NCBI GenBank assembly: GCA_027886175.1
Contig: JAJNNQ010000006.1
Location: 8,866,001 to 8,930,000, forward strand
Source of the DNA: Phylloscopus collybita
Lineage: Eukaryota > Chordata > Aves > Passeriformes > Phylloscopidae
DNA length: 64,000 nt
Direction: 5' to 3'
Shown here: in pieces, positions 50,401-60,514 of the stretch
Layout of the letters: each line of letters begins with the position of its first letter
Position numbering within the stretch: position 1 is the first letter of the stretch
Notes under the pieces: model-generated
Seen by the model: the letters and a program-made list of their open reading frames with translations, nothing else
What the model was told of the DNA's origin: nothing
Databases searched by the model: none
Program-made: the position numbers and the translations under genes

Positions 50401-51209
50401 AAGGATTATTTTGTTTTATCTTGAAACTTTTTAAATTAACTTCAGTTTACACAACAAGTATCATTCTACAGTGCCACTCTGGTGCTCAAAATCATTGTCT
50501 AACCACAGCAGGGAGCGAGACCACTTTAATTAATTCCGTTGGAATCATCATAGTTAGACTAAAGTACTTTTGTGTCTTGAAGAGTAATCATGTTCAATAA
50601 AAGGACATTAGCATAAAGATCATATAAAACAAAAGTATTGAATAAAACATACGATATTTGCTGTACAACAGCTGGTTTTGAGGTTTCATAAATAAAATTT
50701 GTATTTTAAAATTCACACCTATTTAAACAAGGACAATAATTGTGACATTAAGTCTAACAAAGAAAAAGGATTCATAACAATGGTAATAAATCTTTCAGTA
50801 AATCTGTTTATCATAGGATTTTCACACTTTTGAGGAACAAAATCAACTAAAAAAAATATTATTATCAGAAAATAGAATATAGCATTCAGTTTTGGAAGGT
50901 TTATTTGACAATCTAGGGGATATTGTTGGCAAAAGTTCTTTTAATTCTGTATTAACAGGTTAAAATTTCCTATTTAAAAATATTGGGCTAGCGGAGTCAA
51001 CTAGAGGAAAAAAAACTGTTGGAATTGGAAGTGTCAATATATTATTTAATCACTGTCAAAACAGTTCCGTATTTCTCTTTTAGATGAAGTACTGTATTAT
51101 TTCTGTGAGGAAGTACATTTTGGCTCAGCATGAGATTGGATCAGAAATTCCTGTATCACAAGTCTGTAGCATCGTAACCCAGTAAGAACATTATTGCTAT
51201 TGCCTGTGA
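47466..51209. other. AT-rich non-coding DNA
   Basis: About 3.7 kb with short frames only (up to 85 codons at 49592-49849 minus). It includes a short gttttgttttg run at 47954-47971. No recognised gene or repeat family. Confidence 0.6.
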
Positions 51210-51422
51210 CAGGCTGCAAACCTAGAACAGGAGTGCAAATGGAGACACAGGGTGATCACAGGGGTCTGGGCAGCGCCAGGTGCAGGCGCCAGGTGCAGGC
51301 GCCAGGTGACAGCAGACCCCACCATCCCTAAGCCACTCCACCAGCTCTCGAAGGAGCACAGCCTTGGGAGATGGGGAGCAAGAACAGTTATAGGGGTGAC
51401 AAAAAAAAAATAAAAAAAAAAA
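51210..51422 (+). mobile_element. GC-rich A-tailed insert of unknown family
   Basis: About 190 bp of clearly GC-richer, CpG-containing sequence sits inside AT-rich DNA and ends in A(10)-T-A(11) at 51401-51422. The abrupt base-composition change and A tail suggest a retroposed sequence on the plus strand. It includes three tandem 13-bp units (51273-51311). No flanking duplication was found, and I do not recognise the parent gene, SINE or LTR. The short minus-strand frames (70 and 76 codons) have no familiar motif. Confidence 0.45.
51273..51311. repeat. Three-copy 13-bp minisatellite
   Basis: The unit GCGCCAGGTGCAG is repeated at 51273-51285 and 51286-51298, with a third copy ending GACA at 51299-51311. 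Each unit holds a CAGGTG E-box and the NarI-type palindrome GGCGCC is formed at the junctions. Confidence 0.95.
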
Positions 51423-54400
51423 TCCATTACACATAAATCACAGCATATACAGTAAATTCAAAATTCAGGTGTTTGGTGCACTTGCAGGTAAAAGGAAGAT
51501 GTGGAATGTAACAATATGCATATAAAAAATGAACCTAGGTGAATCCTAGAGTGAGGAGGAAGAAACCACTAATTCCTAGCACCATACCTCCTTCATCACT
51601 GGTATACTGATGATTTAATACTTAAAGCCTCCAAGAACTGATGCCATTGACAATAGTATGCAGAGGAGAAGTAGAAGGCTGAGCACAGTGCCAAAGGAGG
51701 AGTAGATTCTATAGAGCTTGTGTATACATCCTTCTACCTGCATCTGATTTGACCTAGAAATGTTAAAATCAATGCTACTGGAGTAACAGTTCTTTGATTA
51801 CACTGTTAAGAGTTTTTTTTAATGAGACTGATGTCTAATTCTCAGCTTTGCATATATGATGAATTCTCCTTGTCCATAACAAGACTTTTTTTCTGTTATT
51901 GGTATTATTCTTTATTCTATTATCAAGTATTCCATAACCTGAGTGTAACAAATTCATAAGAGAGACATGTAACCAGAATTAAGTCTTTTTTTGTTTTATT
52001 TTGGTTTGTTTGTTTTTGGTTTTTTTTTTTTTTAATACTTATCAAATACGTACTTAAAAATATTCAGGCTGGATATTTTGTTTCTCAAATATTTGTTACC
52101 ATAATTTTTTTAAAGGAAAAGAATTACAGACTTGTGCTTCTCTTCTCAAAGCTATTACTTCTCTCATCTTGTTCTCAGCTTCATAAATTTCACTAAAGTG
52201 AGACAAATTTTGAAAATGGACTCTGTTCTCTGCAGGTACACTTGGTACTCAGTGAGTCTGCCACCTCATTATATACTGATAATTAGGCTGAATATGAAAA
52301 ACAAAATAGCTTTTCCTCTATATTTTTTCCCATCATCCATGACTCTCTGTGGGTTTGCATGTAGGAACCTTTTTTGCTGAAACAGACTTCAGTGAGCAAC
52401 GATTATGCTGTGCTATATCCATCATTAGCCTCAAAATTCTATAATTTGTGTAAAGGGAAATTGGGAAAGTATAAAAAAGGAAGATTCAATATAATGTACT
52501 GTTAATGAACTCTGGTTTGTCAGCTCAAAATACCTTGATCACAGTGGCCTAACCACATCTGAAGTAAATGGACAGAACTGTTTCTTTGAAGCTTTTCACA
52601 TATCTTCAATTTCATGCATTATTTCTAGAAATATATCCATGAAAATATGTGATTATGTGGTTGTAACTGGGTATATCAGATTTGTTCATGTACTATTTCT
52701 TCAAAAAGCATGGGGCAAGCCCACAGAAAGTAATGTTCCTGCACTCTGAATCACATGGAAATGTTTGGAGGATCTGGCGCTTTCTGCCTGCTCCCAGTCC
52801 ACTTAGGAACCTGCCCACCAGGGTGAGGAACCTGCCACTAGGGACAGGGTGACAGAGGCCAAAAGAGAGAAAAGTGAGAGCTCTTGAAGTAAGAGTGCAG
52901 TTCGTCTAAGCAATAGATATCTCAGAAAAGCAAGGAACAGTTGCATTGCTGCTCCTTTAGGTGAGGGAAAGAAATGCTTTTCCTAGGGATTCAGAGGAGA
53001 TGATGCAGAGCTTGCCATAACTCAGGAAGCTCCCAACTGTCAGCAAAGACAGTGACATTGTTCAGAGGTTTAGATTTAAGGAAAAATTTCTGGAAACTTT
53101 TTGTGCTTTGATTTGAAGCTTTAGCTGTCCCTCACTTTCTACAGACTGGGATTAAAAAGCATTCTGCTGTTTATATGTGTCTATACTTGAGACCTCTTTT
53201 TTTTTGCTATCCCTGAATAAATGTAAACTTGTTAGTCTCTTTGAATTAATATTTGTAAATATGGAGAAGGGGTCCAATTAAAATTGAAATGAAGGCTGCA
53301 AGACAGCTTTGTCATGTGACTGCTTTGCAGGGCCAAAAGTAACCATTGTATCATCAATAACTTTGATTTTATTAATTCTAATATTTTCCCTTTTTACATG
53401 AGACATTGAAAGCTTTGAGATGTTGTAGGTTAGTTAATATAGTTAGGAGAACATGCTGAGAGGATGAAATGTTTTCTTTAGGTAATGTCTATATTTCCAA
53501 AAATCCATGCAAAATATGGTCTTGATGATTAGTATAGAAAATGAAATTACAAGAGAATATTTCCTATTTACTGAAACATGTTTTCTTCACTCATTATGCC
53601 CCAAAATCTTTGTAGTCCTTTCTCAGAATTACATTTAATCTGATGGTTAAATTGCTTCTTTCCTTCTCCTCCGTCCATTTTTTTTTTTCTGTTTTCTTGG
53701 CTTTTAATCCTTTCCAATCCTTTCTGACCCCTGCAATTTTAACATTATATCCCAGGGATTTTCTGTCCAAAAAGCTTAGGTAGTGACTGCAATTATTTTT
53801 CTTCCCTAATAAGTTTAATAATTTCTGCTGGGTTTGTTAAAAAATTACAGTTTATCCTACTGAGCAGGAGAGGTTTAATCAATTATCCCTACAATGTTCT
53901 CACAGAGTTTTTCTTTTGAAAATTTTTTCTCCAATTATTTTGTGTGTGTGTACAAATAGAACAATGTTCTATGGCCTGTGTTATTAAGCATTCTGCAGGG
54001 TTTTTTTTTATTTTTTTAAGCAGACTGGGCAATGTCAGCCATGTTTAAATTATTAAAATGCCTCAGGTTTGTGTGAAATAACACAAGCACAGGCTCTGGG
54101 TATAAGTGAGCTAATTTTCATATTCTCTATATTGCTGTTCCTTTAGTGTTAAGAGCATTGAAGACATTGATCATGTGGAAATTCTGAGGTGAAAGCATCT
54201 GCTCCGTGATTAAAAGAATTCCAAAGGAATATACTCTAAAATAATTTCTAAGAAAACATATATAAAGTAATTAACCTCAGTAGAATTGCAGATATTCTGT
54301 CTGAGAAACTGTAATATATCCCTTGCATAACTAGTATTGTAAGGCAGAGAGATTTACCCAGAGGCATTTGAGAAATGCAGGGGAACAGTGCAGTTTTGGC

Positions 54401-54999
54401 TGATAATTAATTTAAAAAAAACCACATACAATAACAAAAAAGTACATTAAATTGTTAAATATGGTCAGTTTTCACAGGCAAGGACTGATAAGGAATCAGT
54501 AGTATTGAAAACTGATAGGATGAAAAGCAAAGAATATAGAATTTTTCATCATATACAGAGGAAATTTTGGTTGATGAATGAACGTCACTATGACATGATG
54601 TCATTTGGATGAAAACAATGACTATTTGAACAAACATGCAGAATAGGTAGGACTAAAAGTAGAATGTTTAAATACTCAAACTTTAATGAATAATCAAAAT
54701 CATAAGCATCTGATCATAAACAGAACTATTTATGCTGTTCAGAATGAGGAGTTGAATGCATTTTTACAAGAAAAAATTGGGAGAGAAAAGTAGTATTTAT
54801 TCTTTTTTCTACCTCAGATTCTGGTCCATGAAGTATCTGAGAATTTTCCACATTCAAAACTTTCACCAAATCTCATAGGCACTGTTCATCTTTACACACA
54901 ATTATTGTACAAAGGGTCTGTGCACAAAACCAACATAAAACTTCACAATTATGTTGGATTACTATGCCTATGTGTTCTACATGAGCAATACATGAACAC
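51423..54999. other. Mostly AT-rich non-coding DNA
   Basis: About 3.6 kb. A T/G-rich run at 51988-52034 repeats the style of the 11.2-kb simple repeat. A less AT-rich patch at 52740-52870 holds an imperfect direct repeat, aggaacctgcc(c)ac...gggtg at 52805-52825 and 52826-52851. No gene recognised. Confidence 0.6.
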
Positions 55000-55343
55000 C
55001 AGGTGAAGGTGTCCAGGTGTTGATTTTCAGGGGCTGCAGGGAGGCCCCTGTGAGGAGTATAGGTGGTTCCAGGCAGCTCCCAAACTGACCCAGTGCAAGG
55101 CATAGCTGAGCCCCACAGCCAAGGTGGTGGTACCTTGGGGAAAACACGTTTTGGAAAGGGCAGAGTAAAAAGGGGAATGAGGAAAAAAACTGAGATGAGT
55201 AATCTGCAGGCACCAAAATGAGAGAAGGTGGGAGAGTGTCTTGCGGTATGTAACCAAAAAATGTGTATTCTATTACATCTTTTGAAAGCAGCTGGGGAGA
55301 TGTTTTCCTTTATCTCTTGTAACTCTGGGGGGAGGGGGGAAGA
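55000..55343 (+). mobile_element. ERV internal 3' end with polypurine tract
   Basis: A GC-richer block stands directly before an LTR. It ends in a purine tract, 'ctggggggaggggggaaga' (about 55325-55343), immediately followed by the TG of the LTR. This is where a retroviral polypurine tract must lie. The rest (for example 'cagctcccaaactgaccca') looks to me like the non-coding 3' part of an avian ERVL-type element. A 158-codon minus-strand open frame across it is antisense and has no recognisable protein. The left boundary near 55000 is approximate; upstream DNA is AT-rich host sequence, so the body of the element has been lost. Confidence 0.55.
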
Positions 55344-55533
55344 TGCCATCTGATAATGGGCCAGCTGTTAAAACCTGGTGGGGCAGTGTTTCTTATCTCT
55401 TTCACCACTGGTTCTCCCTCTGGGGAATATCTTCTGCTAATGGACCATTAAGGTTCACCAATGACATGACATATTCCATCATCCCATTGTGAGATGCTCC
55501 ACCCAGTAGGGGGGAGCCAACCATTCCTACCTG

Positions 55534-55542
55534 GATAAAAAC
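55534..55542 (+). promoter_or_regulatory. TATA-like box of the ERVL-type LTR
   Basis: GGATAAAAA lies about 190 bp inside the LTR and about 275 bp before the polyadenylation signal, consistent with the U3 end. Confidence 0.55.
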
Positions 55543-55811
55543 TGAGACGTAAGAACACCAGGATTCAGTTTTTTCTGCTGGATTCTTGGAGGAAGACCAA
55601 ACCCATCTCACCATCACTGGACTTTCTACAGGATCATCTCTACTCCACAGAACCATACCTGTTACTCCAGGAGGATTTATTTGGACTGCTTCTGAGACCC
55701 TGACCAACAGGGTGTCAGGTTATATCTGTGACTCTGTCAGGGCTTCTAGAATTTTTGTTTGTTTGATTGCTTGTTTTTTGTACTACTACATTTGTATTTT
55801 TTAACATTCCT

Positions 55812-55817
55812 GATAAA
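55812..55817 (+). terminator. Variant polyadenylation signal of the ERVL-type LTR
   Basis: GATAAA stands in the context 'cctgataaagaaccg'. It is one base from AATAAA and at the position expected for the R/U5 border. It may be a decayed or a natural variant signal. Confidence 0.5.
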
Positions 55818-55962
55818 GAACCGTTATTCCACTTCCCAAATATTTGCCTGAAAGCCCTTAATTGCAAAATTATAATAATTTGGAGGGAAGGGGTTTACGT
55901 TCCCCATTCCAAGGGAAGCTCCAGCTTTCCCTGGTAGATGCCTGTCTTCCTAAACTAAGACA

Positions 55963-56164
55963 GGGAGGTGCTCCAGGTGCTGGAGAAGAGATTCCCTCAC
56001 AGCCTGTGATGAAGAAAGACCATGGTGTGACAAATTCCCCATCCTGCAGACCCTGTTTTTGTGATTATGGGACAGTTTACAGGATGCTCAGCCTGCTGGT
56101 AACAGATAGTGTAAACATGTCTTGAAGGGGGAAAAGGAACTTTGTACAGAACTTAGCAGGGTTG
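55963..56164. other. GC-richer junction between LTR and CR1
   Basis: The first 70 bp ('ggtgctggagaagagattcc', 'cacagcctgtgatgaag', 'gaccatggtg') resemble the repeated leader or minisatellite-like phrases of avian ERVL internal regions. They should not follow a 3' LTR unless a second element or a tandem arrangement was present. The remainder is unassigned. Confidence 0.35.
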
Positions 56165-57478
56165 ACTGAAAGATCTTGAAGCCACTGTGCAGTACAAAAA
56201 TGATGATATAGTAGCCGTCAGTGAAACACGGTGGGACAACTTGCATGACAGGAGTGCAATAATGAATGGCTAAAATCTCTTCCAAATGGATTGGCAAGGA
56301 ATGAGAGGTGATGGGGCTGCCTTGTGTGTTTGGGAGTATTTTGACTGTCTAGAGCTTAATGATGGTGACAAAGAGCATTGAGTCTTTATGGGTAAGAATC
56401 AGGGAGAAGGCCAACAAGGCAAATACCATGGTGGAATTCTGTTATAAATATAGACCACACAACCAGGTAAAAGATGAAGAAGGAATATTCTACAGAACCT
56501 AACCTAGTTACTACTGTAAGATACAATAAAAAATCTTTCTATATATGTATAAGTTGCAAAAGGAGGGCTAAGGAAAATCTCCATATTTTGTTGGGTACAT
56601 GGTGAAACATTGTATCATAGATGAGGAAAAGGCTGAAGTACTTAATGAAGGCTCATGGTGCCAAGGATAAGGAAAAGGCTGAAGTGCTTAATGATTTCTT
56701 TGACTCAGTCTTTAATACTAAAACTCAGCTTTTCTCTGGATATTGAGAACCCTGAACCAGAAGATAGAAGTGGGGAGCAGAATGAAGTCCCATAATCCAG
56801 GAAAGAATGTTCAGAGATCTGGAAAGCTGCCTAGTGCAAAAAGACATGGAGCTGGCTGAACATGAGCCAGTGTGTGCCCAAGTAGCCAAGAAGACCAATG
56901 GCATCCTGGCCTGGATCAGCGATATTGCGGCCAGCAGGACCAGGGCAGCAGTTGTCTCCTTGTACTCAGCACTGATGGGGCTGCACCTTGAATCTTGTGT
57001 TCAGTTCTTGGCCCCTCAGTACAGAAAGTCATTGAGGTCCTGGATCATGTCCAAAGAAGGACAAGAAATTTTATGAAGGTCCTTATGAAAAGCAGCTGAG
57101 GAAGCTGGGGTTGTTTAGCAAAGAAAAGAAGAGACTCAGGGGAGATCTTAATGGTCTCCAACACTACATGAAGGAGGTTGTAATGAGGTGGGGGTTGGTC
57201 TGTTCTCACAAGTATCAAGCAATAGGAGAAGAGGAAATGGTCTTCAGTTGAACCATGAAAGGTTTAGATGAGTATTAAAAAAAAATGTCTTCACTGAAAG
57301 GGTTGTCAAGCAGTGGAAGGGCTGCCCAGGTAGGTGGTTAAGTCATCATCCCTGAAGGGATGTGTGGATGAGCTGTTCGAGGACATGGTTAAGTGGTGGA
57401 CTTCACAGTGTTTGGTTTATGGTTGAACTCAATGATCTTAAAAGTCTTTTCCAGCCTGTTCTATTCTGTTCTATTTGT
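56165..57478 (+). mobile_element. Decayed CR1 LINE with endonuclease and RT C-terminal remnants
   Basis: This is the longest CR1 of the window. From about 56205 the plus strand reads DIVAVSETRWDNLHD, the conserved block of the CR1 apurinic endonuclease (normally xxETWWD..HD). It continues as LFQMDWQGMRGDG, matching the LFRRDRxGRRGGG block, with in-frame stops. At 56669-56730 it reads KEKAEVLNDFFDSVF, the linker block before the reverse transcriptase. Most of the reverse transcriptase is then missing: near 56870-57030 the frame jumps to VAKKTNGILAWI and YSALMGLHLESCVQF, the C-terminal block. The 3' UTR follows and ends 'ttctattctgttctatttg', a CR1-type terminus. A 26-bp segment is duplicated around 56623-56694. 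It is clearly inactive. An 89-codon open frame at 56807-57076 is a piece of this ORF2, not a gene. Confidence 0.93.
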
Positions 57479-60464
57479 AACAGTTAATCTCAGGGAAGTA
57501 ATGGTGGTAAGTCATGCTGTTGGAAAGAAAGTTTTCAGGAGTCTTGTAGGGCAAAAAATATTATGAACATTCAGTATACAGTGCATATATGAGACATAGA
57601 ACAGATTTTAAGCTGAAGTTGCTCCTTGATTAGTGCACATAAATATTAGACCAGATTTCTTTTTTTTTTTCCTAACTAGGTACCGACAAATGAAAAAAAT
57701 GGATTCTAAATCTCTTTAAAATTGGTTTGCTTTTATTTACATTTCTGTATTTAGATTAATTAAGTTTATAATTACATTGAAACAATTCACAAAAGTGAGA
57801 AACTCAGAACTGTTTTACTTCTATAGAAAAATCATAAACAACTTTGAAGGGTTGTAGACTTGGACAGCGCATTTTTCCTGTGCCGTAAACTAAAAATTTG
57901 TATCCAGCTCACTGAAGGATATTCTTGCAGAGAGAATTCAGTGATGTAATGTATACTTATCTCCCTCCTTACCCTACAGCAGAGCATATGGGACACCACT
58001 AGTGGCCTTGTGAATGAGAACATATTGCTCATGAGAACGTGAGCAGGAAATCCAGTATTTTAGGCACATACAGAGATAACAGCTTTTCATAGAGGTAGTG
58101 TGGTGTTCAGTCAAAAGCTGAGACTGCCTAATGTATGTACTGTCATCCCTGTGTATAGCAGTGGGCCTGTGCCACTCAAATCATTCCTGAGGACAAGTGT
58201 CTGTGTTTCCTGAAGAGGATGTACCCCATAGCCCTTCACACTCTCCACTGTGGGTAGTGCCATTACCCCTCTCTGTTCATTCTGTGTCATCCTTACATCT
58301 ACAGGCAGCTTGTTAAGTGTTGTTACTTACCTTCTGCAAAGGTTAACACTTTAAGATGTGAACACTGACCTACATTAAACCACTGCAAGGTTTTTATTTT
58401 TTCCACCCTACAAACACTAGTCTATTTTCTAGCTAGCTCTTTTTACTTTTCTGTGTCTTAATCTGGATCTCTGAAGCTTGTAGTTTTAAGCTGAGGCCTG
58501 TCATGTAAAACTTGATCAAAGGCTTGCTACAAATCCAAATAAAATATATTATATGCACAGTTATTATCAACCTTGCCTGTAAAATGAAGATATAGGTACA
58601 AAAATCTTAGACTGTAGCAATGTATTTGAAAGCATTACAATGTGATCTGCTACAGAGTGCTATTCTTTTGATGTTTCATTTGTGGTACATATTGTTCCAT
58701 GAATAAGGTAATCCTTAATAATTTTTACTCTGCAGAGTCCAAAAAGAATGCCAGAGTAAGTCTAACATAAAGACATGCAGTTACTCTTTAAAAACAGTAG
58801 GGTTTTTTGTTTGGGGTTTTATTGTTATTGTTTTATGGGGTTTGATTCTGTGTATTTAAAATAAATATTTATTTTCATTATTTGTTGACAAATATGGCAA
58901 TTAGAACTCTTGTGTACACTTGTGTGTGTTTTAAATTGTCTTATCACTGAGGATAGTTAAAATTTTGGTTAGAGGACAATGCCATTGTTCTGTGTATAAG
59001 GAGGCTCATGTTCTTACCGGTGAGAGGGATTTCTTTGGTGCCTAAGTCGGTTGAAGTCTTTGCAAGATTTTGAAATTATCTGTGTATTTTTTAAATATGT
59101 GCATCATGTTGAAGAGACATGAAACGAGTCAAAGACAGCACAAGAAGAAACTCAGTTCCTCACTGTTGTTTTTAAGCTTCTTATTGCTGCTGATCTCCTA
59201 GGTCCATTGTTCAGCAAACTGGCTCAATGCCAAGCTTTTTGTCAAGGACTGAGAAGTGGCATTTTGGCATTTGTCATTCAGCACAGCACGGACAAGTGTA
59301 GTGTTTGAGGTGGTACTAGAAAGGAAATTACCATTAGCACATTTCAGTTCTCCTACAGGTACAACTTTACAGTTCCTTTAAAGTGCCTTCTCCTTCAGGA
59401 AATTTTTTTCACTTTATTCCTGTCAGGAAAGCACTACACCATTCCAGAAGTGGCAGGCTGGATCTCTGAACTGAGCTGATATTTCCTAATCATACTAAAA
59501 CCACTGGCATAACAGATCTTGATATCTGTGAACTCCTTCACATTGATGTTAGTGATTGATTATGAATGGCAAAAATTCTACCCTGAAAAATAAATCCTAT
59601 TTACTGGTTCACCAAAGATTCATGGAACATAAAAGAAAAGAAGAAGAGAAAACCCCAATGTTTAAGATCTATGAATACTATTTTCTTCCCCCATAATTTC
59701 TAAACGTTTCTTATACTAATTAACCCCAAAACCATCTAAAAACAGGATTGCTGGGTTTGTGGTCTGTATGTCTCTCTCTTTCCCAACATGTACTACAACT
59801 TACTGGCCTACTTATTGGATCAGCTGCTGCAAGTGTCTGGAGATTTGGTTCATGATTGGGAAGAACAACTTTGGCTAATTTGTGAGACTTTTCCCCATCA
59901 AAAATTGCTCATTATTGCCTCATAATAATCCTGGCTTTCTTCTCTTGTTAGTATTCTCTACATGACAGCACTGTAATACATCATCATTATATTCTACTCA
60001 GGTTGGTTTTTTTTGGTTTTTTTTGGTTTTTTTTCCTAATGGTCAGAATTGATTAGTTCAGTATATGCAGGCAGATATGCAGAAGTTCTGTTTTTTATAA
60101 AGATTGTTGCAAAAAATTTCCAGTGTTTTCATATAGTGTGAGCTGATATGTCATGTGGGAAGAAACTAGGAACTTTGTTGTCTACAAATAAAAGAGCATG
60201 TATCAATAACATTTTTGAGTGTTAGGAGGGTAATCTGAAGAACTGAAAAGGCATTTGTGGGCATAGTCAACAGCATGTCATGATCCTGGAAATTGTTGTT
60301 TGCTGGTTCTTCATCAGGGTCCCAAATTAATATACAAATTTTTCCCTAACTCAGGAAATACTAATGAAGCATTTGAATTATTAAGATACCAAAAGATCTT
60401 AGATCACCATCTAAGATCCTTTATTATCAGTTAAATCTATATTATCAGCTCATGTTTTTATAAA

Positions 60465-60468
<4 letters not shown>
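57479..60468. other. AT-rich non-coding DNA
   Basis: About 3 kb. The patch 58.0-58.4 kb is less AT-rich but unrecognised. A perfect 10-bp hairpin (GATCTTAGAT / ATCTAAGATC, 4-bp loop) lies at 60395-60418. Three perfect 10-bp units of GGTTTTTTTT lie at 60005-60034. Confidence 0.6.
60005..60034. repeat. Three tandem 10-bp units GGTTTTTTTT
   Basis: Three exact copies lie head to tail, with a partial ggtt before them. This is the simplest example of the GG-plus-T-run pattern also seen at 11.2 kb. Confidence 0.95.

Positions 60469-60511
<43 letters not shown>
60469..60511. repeat. (TA)n microsatellite, about 21 units
   Basis: This is a pure TA array of 43 bp and is the second long TA array in the window. 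The YIYIYI open frame here is its product, not a gene. Confidence 0.97.

Positions 60512-60514
<3 letters not shown>

Larger units (their letters stand above)
55344..55962 (+). mobile_element. ERVL-type LTR (probably the 3' LTR)
   Basis: This plus-strand LTR of about 619 bp starts TGCCATCTGATAATGGG directly after the polypurine tract and ends CTAAACTAAGACA. In order it carries a TATA-like box (GGATAAAAAC, 55534-55542), an R/U5 part rich in 'ctggattcttggagga' and 'gaggatttatttggac' phrases, and a variant polyadenylation signal GATAAA at 55812-55817. It then has 'aaattataataatttggagg' and a polar end. From memory the sequence closely resembles an LTR common in songbird genomes. Because the polypurine tract precedes it, this is the 3' LTR of a decayed element. 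No 5' LTR is present in the window, so no target duplication can be tested. Confidence 0.75.

Noticed and set aside
54873..55349. 158-codon minus-strand open frame as a gene
   Set aside because: It runs antisense across the ERV internal end and polypurine tract; the purine tract explains the open frame and no protein family is recognisable.
56807..57076. 89-codon open frame as a small gene
   Set aside because: It is the C-terminal part of CR1 ORF2 (VAKKTNGILAWI and YSALMGLHLESCVQF blocks) and is interrupted relative to the full protein.
60395..60418. 10-bp perfect hairpin as an RNA element
   Set aside because: Arms of this length with a short loop are expected about once in 64 kb of AT-rich DNA, and nothing else supports function.
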